A DNA stretch of 64,000 bases from JACVRW01 sp963826165 (GTDB lineage Bacteria > Actinomycetota > Thermoleophilia > Solirubrobacterales > Thermoleophilaceae): the NCBI GenBank assembly GCA_963826165.1, contig CAWGWC010000016.1, positions 186,001 through 250,000 on the forward strand, given 5' to 3'. The notes under the pieces were generated by a model. That model made no database searches and was not told where the DNA came from. It saw only the letters and a list, made by a program, of their open reading frames with translations. The position numbers and the translations under genes are program-made. Shown in pieces: positions 34,371-41,155 of this stretch; within the stretch, counting starts at the first letter, position 1; every line of letters begins with the position of its first letter.

Positions 34371-34765
34371 GAGCGGCCTCGCTCGACCATGACCGAGGTG
34401 GCCTTGACAGCGGCGGTGGCGGGCACGCCGGCGGCGAGGCCGAGCTCCTCCACGGCGTCACGTGTGACCGCGGCGGTGACCAGGTGCGGTCCGGCCTCGA
34501 TCTCGACCAGCGCCATCACCCCGTCGACCTCCACCGAGCGCACCACGCCCGGGAAGCGGTTGCGGGCCGAGAGCGAGTCGCCCGCCCGATGGCGATCCGG
34601 GTGGCCCGCGAGCCGCTCGACCTCAGCGCGCGCGACGCGCCGGCGGTTGGCGTGATCGCGCGAAGTGCGCAGCTTGCCCGCGCGTTCCCAGCGCCTCAGC
34701 GTGTCCGGGCTCACACCTATGGCGCGGGCGGCGTCGCCCAGCAGAAGTCCCTCGTCGGTCGGCAT
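34367..34765 (-). CDS. MerR-type HTH regulator fused to a TOBE (molybdate-binding) domain
   Basis: A 132-residue protein with an N-terminal excisionase/MerR-like helix-turn-helix ('LLLGDAARAIGVSPDTLRRWERAGKLRTSRDHANRRRVARAEVERL', ~residues 7-50) and a C-terminal Mop/TOBE domain ('SARNRFPGVVRSVEVDGVMALVEIEAGPHLVTAAVTRDAVEELGLAAGVPATAAVKATSVMV', landmarks only). The layout is functionally like ModE: a DNA-binding head with a molybdate-sensing tail, so it is likely to sense molybdate and control this operon. The ATG at 34765 has GAGG 3 nt upstream; ATG 34777 is an alternative. Confidence 0.87.
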   Translation of the reverse strand: MPTDEGLLLGDAARAIGVSPDTLRRWERAGKLRTSRDHANRRRVARAEVERLAGHPDRHRAGDSLSARNRFPGVVRSVEVDGVMALVEIEAGPHLVTAAVTRDAVEELGLAAGVPATAAVKATSVMVERGRS

Positions 34766-34843
34766 GTGCCTCAGCATTGCATAGGCAGCACGAATGACCC
34801 CGTTCGGCCCATGGAGCCTGCCTGCGATCATCGCTGGCCTCGC

Positions 34844-36028
34844 ATGAGCGTCGCTGAGACACGAGAAGTGGTCGACGAGGGCCAGCTCGACGGCACCGAG
34901 AAGCGGGTGGCTCCGCTCGAGCTCTTCTTCGACCTCGTCTTCGTATTCGCGCTGACCCAGGTCACGCTCCTGATGGCCGAGAACCCGACCTGGGAGGGCC
35001 TCGGCCAGGGCATGATGGTGTTGGCGGCGCTCTGGTGGGCCTGGGCGGCGTACTCCTGGCTGACCAACACCGTCGACACCGACCAGGACAAGGAGCGGCT
35101 GCTGATGTTCGCCGCGATGGCCGCGATGCTCGTGGCCGCGCTGGCCGCGCCTCACGCCTTCGGTGACGACGCGGTCATCTTCGGCGTCGCCTACGCAGTG
35201 GTGCGGTGGCTACACATCTTCATCTTCGCCGAGGCCAACGACGACGTGGACACCGCCGCCGCCGTGCGCGTGCTCTCTCGCAGCGCCCTCCCGGCACCCC
35301 TGCTCATCCTGGCCGCCGGCTTCGCCGACGGCGGCGTCCAGACCGCGCTGTGGATCGTGGCGCTCGCGATCGACTTCTCCGGCCCCTACGTGTTCGGCGT
35401 GCGCGGCTTCAAGGTCTCGGCCGGGCACTTCGCCGAGCGCTTCGCGCTGATCCTGATCATCGCGCTGGGCGAGTCGCTGGTGGCCATCGGCGCCGGCATC
35501 GAGGGCGCTGACATCGACAGCAGCCTGGTCCTGGCCACCCTGTTCGTGATCGCGCTGGCGGCGGCGATGTGGTGGGCGTACTTCGACGTCGTCGCCGTCG
35601 TGGCCGAGCGGCGTTTCAGCCAGACCACCGGCTACGACCGGGCCCGGATGGCCCGGGATTCGTACAGCTACCTGCACCTGTTCATGGTCGCCGGGATCGT
35701 GCTGGTGGCGCTGGGCGTGAAGAAGACGGTGGGCCACGTGGACGAGCCGCTGAAGACGGTGCCCGCGGTGGCCCTGTTCGGCGGGCTGGCGCTGTACTAC
35801 GCCGGTCATGTCGCCTTCCGGCTGCGCAACGTGCGCTCGCTGAACAAGCAGCGAGTGTTCGTCGTCCTGCTGTGCCTGGCTCTCATCCCCTTTGCCACCG
35901 AGGTGGACTCGATCGTCGCGGTGGGGGTCGCCGCGGGGATCAGCTCGGCGCTGATCGCCTACGAGGCGCTGCGCTTCGCCGAGGCGCGCCGCCGCGTCCG
36001 GGAGGCGCCGGCCCACCCCGGGGCGTAG
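34844..36028 (+). CDS. low temperature requirement protein A (LtrA) family membrane protein
   Basis: A 394-residue protein with about ten hydrophobic segments. The family signature is near the N-terminus ('RVAPLELFFDLVFVFALTQVTLLM') and in the middle ('HFAERFALILIIALGESLVAIGAG'). LtrA was named from a Listeria cold-growth mutant; its molecular function is not known. An upstream ATG at 34811 would add 11 residues. It is divergent from the molybdate regulator by less than 80 nt. Confidence 0.9.
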   Translation: MSVAETREVVDEGQLDGTEKRVAPLELFFDLVFVFALTQVTLLMAENPTWEGLGQGMMVLAALWWAWAAYSWLTNTVDTDQDKERLLMFAAMAAMLVAALAAPHAFGDDAVIFGVAYAVVRWLHIFIFAEANDDVDTAAAVRVLSRSALPAPLLILAAGFADGGVQTALWIVALAIDFSGPYVFGVRGFKVSAGHFAERFALILIIALGESLVAIGAGIEGADIDSSLVLATLFVIALAAAMWWAYFDVVAVVAERRFSQTTGYDRARMARDSYSYLHLFMVAGIVLVALGVKKTVGHVDEPLKTVPAVALFGGLALYYAGHVAFRLRNVRSLNKQRVFVVLLCLALIPFATEVDSIVAVGVAAGISSALIAYEALRFAEARRRVREAPAHPGA

Positions 36029-36047
36029 GCGGGTAGTCCAGACGACG

Positions 36048-36069
36048 TTTTCACCGCCTTTTCACCTGC
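36048..36069 (+). promoter_or_regulatory. PHO-box-like 11-bp direct repeat
   Basis: Two adjoining 11-bp units, TTTTCACCGCC and TTTTCACCTGC, sharing 8 identical leading bases at an exact 11-bp period. This is the architecture of PhoP/PhoB binding sites in actinobacteria (direct repeats near GTTCACC). The second unit falls in the -35 region of the TAACGT box upstream of the DUF47 gene. Confidence 0.5.
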
Positions 36070-36085
36070 ATAGCCGGGAAGTTCC

Positions 36086-36091
36086 TAACGT
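36086..36091 (+). promoter_or_regulatory. -10 box of the DUF47 gene
   Basis: TAACGT, 8 nt before the ATG at 36100; the intervening bases CAGGAGCC also contain a ribosome binding site-like AGGAG. Confidence 0.35.
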
Positions 36092-36099
36092 CAGGAGCC

Positions 36100-36804
36100 A
36101 TGAGCGGGCTATTCGCGATGAGAGGCCGGACGGTTTCCAGCTCCGTTGCCGGGAACGGGACGGCTGAGCGGCTGGCATCGCTGGTGGGACGCGCCCCCGA
36201 CTACGGCGAGCTCTTCGATCTGCTCGGCAGAGCCGGACGCAACGTGGAGATCTCCACGGCCCTGCTGGGCGAGCTGATGCGCTCCTGGCCGGACGGCGGC
36301 ACGAAGCGGCTCGAGCTCGTGGATGTCGAGCACGCCAACGACGGCGTGACCCACGACATCATCCACCACCTGCACGCCCGCCCCGCCGTGCCCTTCGATC
36401 GCAGCGACGTCCTTGCGCTCGCCTCCGGGCTGGACGACATCGTCGACTACTCGGAGGAGGTCGGCGACCTCCTGGGGCTGTACCAGGTCGAGGCGTCCAT
36501 GGATCAGGCCATCGAGCTCACGGACACCCTCGCCTCGGCCGGGTATGAGGTGGCCCAGGCCCTGGGCGCCCTAGACGGAGACGACGACCTGGGCGTCGCG
36601 CAGCGCCACCTCGCCGAGATCGACCGCCTCGAGGACGAGGGCGATCGCATCCTGCGCGCCGGCCTCACCTCGCTCTTCCAGGGCGGTGTTGACCCCATGG
36701 TGGTGATCCGCTGGAAGGACATCTTCGAGCGGGTCGAGGATGCGATCGACGCCTGTGACAGCGTGGCCCACACCCTGCGGGGCATGGCGGTCAAGCGGAG
36801 CTGA
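36100..36804 (+). CDS. DUF47 / PhoU-like phosphate transport regulator
   Basis: A 234-residue helical protein of the DUF47 (PF01865) family, PhoU-like in fold and often called Pit accessory protein. It begins the domain at 'GRAPDYGELFDLLGRAGRNVEISTALLGELM', with acidic metal-binding-type patches 'DVEHANDGVTHDIIHHLH', 'LASGLDDIVDYSEEVGDLL' and 'EIDRLEDEGDRILR', and ends 'VIRWKDIFERVEDAIDACDSVAHTLRGMAVKRS'. It is usually next to a Pit phosphate transporter, but none is adjacent here. The PHO-box-like repeat upstream supports phosphate control. Confidence 0.88.
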   Translation: MSGLFAMRGRTVSSSVAGNGTAERLASLVGRAPDYGELFDLLGRAGRNVEISTALLGELMRSWPDGGTKRLELVDVEHANDGVTHDIIHHLHARPAVPFDRSDVLALASGLDDIVDYSEEVGDLLGLYQVEASMDQAIELTDTLASAGYEVAQALGALDGDDDLGVAQRHLAEIDRLEDEGDRILRAGLTSLFQGGVDPMVVIRWKDIFERVEDAIDACDSVAHTLRGMAVKRS

Positions 36805-36952
36805 CCAGCTCGAGCGCCGGCTCGGCCGGCTGCGCCGCGACCAGCCGGGCGTAGGGGCGTCCGCGACGACTGACCTCGATGTCCGTGCCGGCGGCGGCCT
36901 GCTCTAGGTAGTAGCCGAAATGGTTGCGGAACTCGTGGCAACCGACTTTCAG
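36791..36952 (-). CDS. Phd/YefM-like antitoxin, CTG start, no toxin partner
   Basis: A 53-residue protein if started at CTG 36952: 'KVGCHEFRNHFGYYLEQAAAG', then 'DIEVSRRGRPYARLVA'. This is the N-terminal DNA-binding and first-strand pattern of Phd/YefM-type antitoxins. No ATG, GTG or TTG lies in frame between the tRNA gene and this domain; the frame continues open upstream through the tRNA. No toxin gene follows: the next gene is DUF47 on the other strand, overlapping by 14 nt. It may be a remnant, or a solitary regulator. Confidence 0.6.
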   Translation of the reverse strand: MKVGCHEFRNHFGYYLEQAAAGTDIEVSRRGRPYARLVAAQPAEPALELVSSA

Positions 36953-36981
36953 ACTCGGCGCCTCAACGGGTGAATCGGTAG

Positions 36982-37054
36982 TGGAGCTGAGGGGACTCGA
37001 ACCCCTGGCCTTCGCGCTGCCAGCGCGACGCTCTTCCAGCTGAGCTACAGCCCC
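36982..37054 (-). tRNA. tRNA-Ala(GGC)
   Basis: A 73-nt cloverleaf. The acceptor GGGGCTG pairs with CAGCTCC and contains the G3:U70 alanine identity pair. The anticodon stem TCGCG/CGCGA encloses loop CTGGCAG with anticodon GGC. The T arm is AGGGG-TTCGAGT-CCCCT. Discriminator is A; CCA is not encoded. It is flanked in the same reading frame by a nuclease-like gene (upstream) and an antitoxin-like gene (downstream). Confidence 0.95.
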
Positions 37055-37474
37055 GTCAAAGTGAAAATCCGACGCAATGTTAATGCAGGCTCTCTGAGCG
37101 TTGCGCGGCGGATCAAGCCTCAACCAGATGGCACGACGCCCGACCACCAACTGGTGCGGAAAAAGGTAGCACTGGTCAAGGTCTCCGCAGTAGACCGCCA
37201 CCAGATCGATTTCCCCGGCGCCGTAAGTACGTCGCTCGTATCCGGTCGGCGTGCACCATGACGACGCCAGGTTGACCTTGATGACCCTGGCGTTCGTGTC
37301 CAACGACGCCCACTTACATTGCACCCGCAGGAGCTTCCCGGCGATCTCGAAGGCGAGGTCGAAACGCCCGTGCTCCTGCATCGGCCGGAGCACTGGAATT
37401 CCTAGCTCCGTGGCAGCTGCCGCGATTCTCAGCTCCGCGACCGCACCCTTCTCGTTTCTCGATAACACGAACAC
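37055..37474 (-). CDS. PD-(D/E)XK endonuclease-like protein running into tRNA-Ala
   Basis: A frame of 140 codons before the tRNA, starting at GTG 37474. It shows a PD-(D/E)XK-like core: Glu14 in 'NEKGAVAELRIAAAATELG', Asp39 in 'EHGRFDLAFEIAG' and Gln52-Cys-Lys54 in 'LRVQCKW'. It resembles nucleases first seen with tRNA group I introns (I-Ssp6803I type). There is no stop codon before the tRNA: codon 141 (GGG) is the first three bases of tRNA-Ala, and the frame stays open to 36791. Either the natural protein ends in tRNA-encoded residues, or the message is cut by tRNA processing. It lies 28 nt after rsfS. Confidence 0.7.
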
Positions 37475-37502
37475 ATGTTCGCATCACCACCGGACGGAAC
37501 CG

Positions 37503-37865
37503 CTAGCCCACGGACCGCGCCGGCGCCTCGCCCCAGAGGTTCTCGAGCCGGTAGTACTCCCGTGCCTCCGGCGTGAAGATGTGGACCACCACGTCCCAGT
37601 AGTCGAGCAGGATCCAGCGAGCGTCGCGGTCGCCCTCGCTACGGCGCGGCAGGAGGCGATCCTCGTCGTGCTTGAGGTCCTCGAGAATGGCGTCGTAGAT
37701 CGCCTTGGTCTGGCGTTCGGTGTTGCCCGAGCAGATGACGAAGAAGTCGGTGTAGGAGACGATCCCTCGCAGGTCGATCACCCGGATGTCGATCGCCTTG
37801 CGATCCGCTGCCACCGCGGCGATGCGCTCGGCCAGCACCGCCGGGTCGTCGTGAGCGCCGGTCAT
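37503..37865 (-). CDS. rsfS: ribosome silencing factor RsfS
   Basis: A 120-residue protein that binds L14 and blocks subunit joining in starvation. Family landmarks are 'KAIDIRVIDLRGIVSYTDFFVICSGNTERQTKAIYDAI' and 'WILLDYWDVVVHIFTPEAREYYRLENLW'. The ATG at 37865 overlaps the nadD stop (ATGA), the standard nadD-rsfS pairing. Confidence 0.95.
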   Translation of the reverse strand: MTGAHDDPAVLAERIAAVAADRKAIDIRVIDLRGIVSYTDFFVICSGNTERQTKAIYDAILEDLKHDEDRLLPRRSEGDRDARWILLDYWDVVVHIFTPEAREYYRLENLWGEAPARSVG

Positions 37866-38500
37866 GCCTTCGCGGCCTGGACCGGGGCTGCGGCGGACGC
37901 GGCGGCGTCGCGGTAGAGCTCGCGCTCCTCGATCCGCTCCTCCACAGCGCCGGGGACGAGGTAGCGGATCGGCGCTCCCTCTCGAATCCGCCTGCGGATC
38001 GAGGTCGAGGAGATCTGGATGAGCGGCATGTCGAGGTAGCGCACCCGGTCCGCACCGGGCAGGCGGCCGATCCGGATCCCGATGCCGCTGCGGGTCCAGC
38101 CCACGCGCTCGACCACGGCCACGGTGGCGTGGTCGAGCACCCGCGCGGGCTCGTGCCACGACGGCAGCGCAGCGGCCTGGTCGCCACCCAAGATCAGGAA
38201 GTGCTCGTCCTCGGGCGACTCGGCGCGCATGGCCTCGAGGGTGTCGGCCGTGTAGGACGGCCCGTCGCGGTCCACCTCCGCGCGCGAGACCGAGAACCGG
38301 TCGTCGCCGCCCACCGCGAGCTCGACCAGCTCCAGCCGCTCCTCGGCCCCGGGGTCGCCGTCGATCTCACGATGCGGCGCCTGGCCCACGGGCACGAGGA
38401 CGACCCGCTCCAACTCGAGCTGCACCAGCGCCTCCTGCGCGCACACCAGGTGGCCCAGGTGAGGCGGGTTGAAGGCTCCTCCGAAGACTCCTACGCGCAA
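37862..38500 (-). CDS. nadD: nicotinate-nucleotide adenylyltransferase
   Basis: A 212-residue enzyme joining nicotinate mononucleotide and ATP in NAD synthesis. The nucleotidyltransferase signature is 'VGVFGGAFNPPHLGHL' at residues ~3-18 and the second motif 'ISSTSIRRRIREG' near the C-terminus. It starts with TTG at 38500, directly before the first strand, 12 nt after proA. Confidence 0.95.
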   Translation of the reverse strand: MRVGVFGGAFNPPHLGHLVCAQEALVQLELERVVLVPVGQAPHREIDGDPGAEERLELVELAVGGDDRFSVSRAEVDRDGPSYTADTLEAMRAESPEDEHFLILGGDQAAALPSWHEPARVLDHATVAVVERVGWTRSGIGIRIGRLPGADRVRYLDMPLIQISSTSIRRRIREGAPIRYLVPGAVEERIEERELYRDAAASAAAPVQAAKA

Positions 38501-38509
38501 GCGCTTCGC

Positions 38510-38515
38510 AACCTA
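38510..38515 (-). promoter_or_regulatory. possible -10 box of nadD
   Basis: TAGGTT on the minus strand, 9 nt before the TTG of nadD. It includes the proA stop codon TAG, so it may be coincidental. Confidence 0.2.
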
Positions 38516-39784
38516 GCCGCGGACCTGCCCGGCGCCTTCGACGACGAACTTGTAGGTGGTGAGCTCCCGCAACCCGATCGGGCCGCGGGCGTGCAGCTTC
38601 TGCGTGGAGTTGCCGATCTCCGCGCCCATTCCGAACACCGCGCCGTCGGTGAAGCGCGTGGACGCGTTCACGTACACGCAGGCAGCGTCGACGCCGCCGG
38701 TGAAGGCCTGTGCCGAAGCGGTCGAGCCGGTGACGATGGCCTCGGAGTGCCCGGAGCCGTAGCGGTTGATGTGCTCGATTGCCTCGTCGACCGAGTCCAC
38801 CACCTTCACCGCAAGGATCAGCGCGTGGTACTCGGTGGCCCAGTCGTCCTCGCTCGCATCCTTGAGCGAGTCGGCCAGCGGCCCGGCCAGCGAGCGCGTG
38901 CGGCCATCCACCCGAAGCTCGACGCCCGACTCGCGCAGCTCGCGCAGCACGCGTGGCAGGAAGTCCGCAGCCACATCGGCGTGCACCAGCAGAGTCTCCG
39001 CGGCGTTGCAGGTCGACGGCCGCTGGACCTTCGCGTTGACGGCGATGGCCACGGCGTCGTCGAGGTCCGCCGTGGCGTCCACGAACACGTGTCCGTTCCC
39101 TCCGGCGGCGTAGATGACCGGCACGGTTGCGTGCTCCTTGAGAGCGTCCTTCAGCCCGTCGCCGCCGCGCGGGATCACCAGATCGACCACGCCATCCTGG
39201 GTGGCGATCTGACGGAGCTCGTCGCGATCGCCTCCGGAGACGATCGAGATGGCACCTTCGGGCACGCCCGCGGCGCGAACCGCCGACGAGGCCACCTGGG
39301 CCAGCACCGCGTTGGAGTGAGCGGCGGTGGAAGACCCGCGCAGGACGATCGCGTTGCCCGACTTGAGGCACAGCGCCGAGCAGTCGATCGTCACGTTGGG
39401 ACGCGCCTCGTACACCACCGCGACCACGCCGAGGGGCACCCGCACGCGGCGCACGTCGAGCCCGTTCTCGAGCCGGTGGCCGTCGATCGTCTCCCCCACC
39501 GGGTCGGGCAGCGCGGCGATCGAGCGCACGTCCCCCGCAATGCCGGCCAGGCGCTGCTCGCTGAGGGACAGGCGATCGAGCAGGCTGGCGTCCAGCCCCG
39601 CTTCGGCACCCGCCTCCATGTCGCGCTCGTTGGCCGCGAGAATCTCACCCGCGCGCTCCTCGAGCGACGCGGCCATCGCGTCGAGAGCAGCGTTCTTGGT
39701 ACCCGTATCGAGCACCGCCAACTCGAGCGCTGCACGCTTGGCCTGAGCGCAGACCTCGGCTACCGACTGGGCGGTGGTGGCCAT
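38513..39784 (-). CDS. proA: glutamate-5-semialdehyde dehydrogenase (gamma-glutamyl phosphate reductase)
   Basis: A 423-residue enzyme reducing glutamyl-5-phosphate in proline synthesis. Landmarks: 'RVPLGVVAVVYEARPNVTIDCSALCLKSGNAIVLRGSS', 'VIPRGGDGL' and the catalytic Cys in 'VQRPSTCNAAETLLV', then 'DWATEYHALILAVKVVDS' and 'FGMGAEIGNSTQKLHARGPIGLRELTTYK' typical of ProA. The ATG at 39784 lies 7 nt after a TACCCT box. It is separated from proB by a MATE transporter gene. Confidence 0.96.
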   Translation of the reverse strand: MATTAQSVAEVCAQAKRAALELAVLDTGTKNAALDAMAASLEERAGEILAANERDMEAGAEAGLDASLLDRLSLSEQRLAGIAGDVRSIAALPDPVGETIDGHRLENGLDVRRVRVPLGVVAVVYEARPNVTIDCSALCLKSGNAIVLRGSSTAAHSNAVLAQVASSAVRAAGVPEGAISIVSGGDRDELRQIATQDGVVDLVIPRGGDGLKDALKEHATVPVIYAAGGNGHVFVDATADLDDAVAIAVNAKVQRPSTCNAAETLLVHADVAADFLPRVLRELRESGVELRVDGRTRSLAGPLADSLKDASEDDWATEYHALILAVKVVDSVDEAIEHINRYGSGHSEAIVTGSTASAQAFTGGVDAACVYVNASTRFTDGAVFGMGAEIGNSTQKLHARGPIGLRELTTYKFVVEGAGQVRG

Positions 39785-39791
39785 TGCGGCA

Positions 39792-39797
39792 AGGGTA
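39792..39797 (-). promoter_or_regulatory. -10 box of proA, leaderless type
   Basis: TACCCT on the minus strand, 7 nt before the ATG of proA, in the 23-nt gap after the MATE gene. It would give proA a promoter separate from proB. Confidence 0.5.
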
Positions 39798-39807
39798 TCG
39801 GGCGCTC

Positions 39808-41133
39808 TCAGGCCGCTGCCCGGCGCTCCGGCCCGGTGACCGCCCAGCGACGCCCGGAGAAACGCCACGCGCACAGTGCGAGCCGGGTGGCGATGAGGGC
39901 CACCAGCCCGCACCAGACCCCGACGATGCCGAGGTCGAAGGCGAGCGAGGCCAGCGTGATCGGCACGAACACGCCCAGCGACGCCACCAGCATTCCCCAC
40001 ATCAGGAATCGCGTGTCCCCCGCCCCGATGAGAATCCCGTCCAGCGCGAACACCGCCCCGTTGGCCGGCTGCATGAGCGCGAAGAGGAACCAGATCTCCT
40101 GCGCTCGCTCGATCACCGCGGGGTCGCTCGTGAACGCGCGCGGCAGCACGTCGATCAGCGCGATCATCACGAGCCCGAACACCGCGCCGGCGGCCACGCC
40201 CCACTCGATCATCCTTCGCGCCGATCTGTGGGCGCCCTCCGCGTCTCCCGCCCCCAGCGTGCGGCCCACGATCACCTGCCCCGCGATCGCGATCGAGTCC
40301 AGCACCAGCGCCAGGAACACGAACAGCTGAAAGGCGATCTGGTGGGCGCCGAGCGAGTCCTCCCCCACGCGCGCCAGCACCGCGCCCGCGACAAGGAAGG
40401 AGCCGTAGAGAGCGGCCGTGCGCACGAAGATCTCGCCGCCGATGCGAGCCAGCGGGCGCATCTGCACGACGGACGGGCGGCGTGTGTCGGCCGGAGCGCG
40501 CAACAGCGCGCGAACGAAGGCGGCGCCCATGCCCGCCTGCGCCACGACGGTGGCCGCGGCCGAGCCCGCCAGGCCCCAGTCGAGCCCGTAGATGAAGACG
40601 ACGTTCAGGATCACGTTGACCGCGTTGGCCACCACCACGATCACCAGCGGCGTGCGCAGGTCGGACACGCCGCGCAGGAAGCCCTGGCCCGCCAGGGCGA
40701 TCAGTGCGAAGGGAAGGCCCAGCGAGCCGATGCGCAGGTACTCGATGGCCAGCTCGCGGGTGCGACCCTCGGCCCCCATGAGGTCCACCAGCGGCACCGC
40801 CCCCGCGGCCAGCAGCACCGTGAGTATCAGGCCCAGACCGGAGGAGAGCCACAGCGCCTGGGCGGCCAGGCGTCCCGCCACGAGCTCCTCCCCCGCTCCG
40901 TGAAAGCGCGCTACCTGCGCCGTGGTCCCGTAGGTGAGGAAGTTGAACAGCGTGAAGGCGCCGGTGAGCAGGGTGGCGGCGATGGCGAGGGCGGCCAGCT
41001 CCTGCGTCCCCAGGTGACCGACCATCGCGGTGTCGACCAGCAGGTAGAGCGGCTCGGCCGCCAGGGCGCCGAGGGCGGGCAGGGCGAGGCCGAAGATCTC
41101 GCGGTCGTAGGGAGAGCGCAGGCGCACGCGCAC
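39808..41133 (-). CDS. MATE family efflux transporter
   Basis: A 441-residue protein with about 12 hydrophobic segments, typical of Na+ or H+-coupled drug exporters of the DinF branch ('EIFGLALPALGALAAEPLYLLVDTAMVGHLGTQELAALAIA'). The substrate is unknown. GTG start; a TTGACT lies 7 nt upstream. It sits between proB and proA, which are normally adjacent, so it was probably inserted into a proBA operon. Confidence 0.92.
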   Translation of the reverse strand: MRVRLRSPYDREIFGLALPALGALAAEPLYLLVDTAMVGHLGTQELAALAIAATLLTGAFTLFNFLTYGTTAQVARFHGAGEELVAGRLAAQALWLSSGLGLILTVLLAAGAVPLVDLMGAEGRTRELAIEYLRIGSLGLPFALIALAGQGFLRGVSDLRTPLVIVVVANAVNVILNVVFIYGLDWGLAGSAAATVVAQAGMGAAFVRALLRAPADTRRPSVVQMRPLARIGGEIFVRTAALYGSFLVAGAVLARVGEDSLGAHQIAFQLFVFLALVLDSIAIAGQVIVGRTLGAGDAEGAHRSARRMIEWGVAAGAVFGLVMIALIDVLPRAFTSDPAVIERAQEIWFLFALMQPANGAVFALDGILIGAGDTRFLMWGMLVASLGVFVPITLASLAFDLGIVGVWCGLVALIATRLALCAWRFSGRRWAVTGPERRAAA

Positions 41134-41155
41134 CCCGGCGAGTCAAGCAGGGCCC

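Noticed and set aside
36791..37502. A genomic island or integrated element at the tRNA-Ala gene
   Set aside because: No integrase, no direct repeat of the tRNA 3' end was seen and neighbouring genes are ordinary backbone genes.
38513..41146. A single 877-codon frame covering proA and the region of the MATE gene
   Set aside because: Only the last 423 residues are protein-like (ProA). The upstream part is an out-of-frame reading of the MATE gene, which has its own well-conserved frame.
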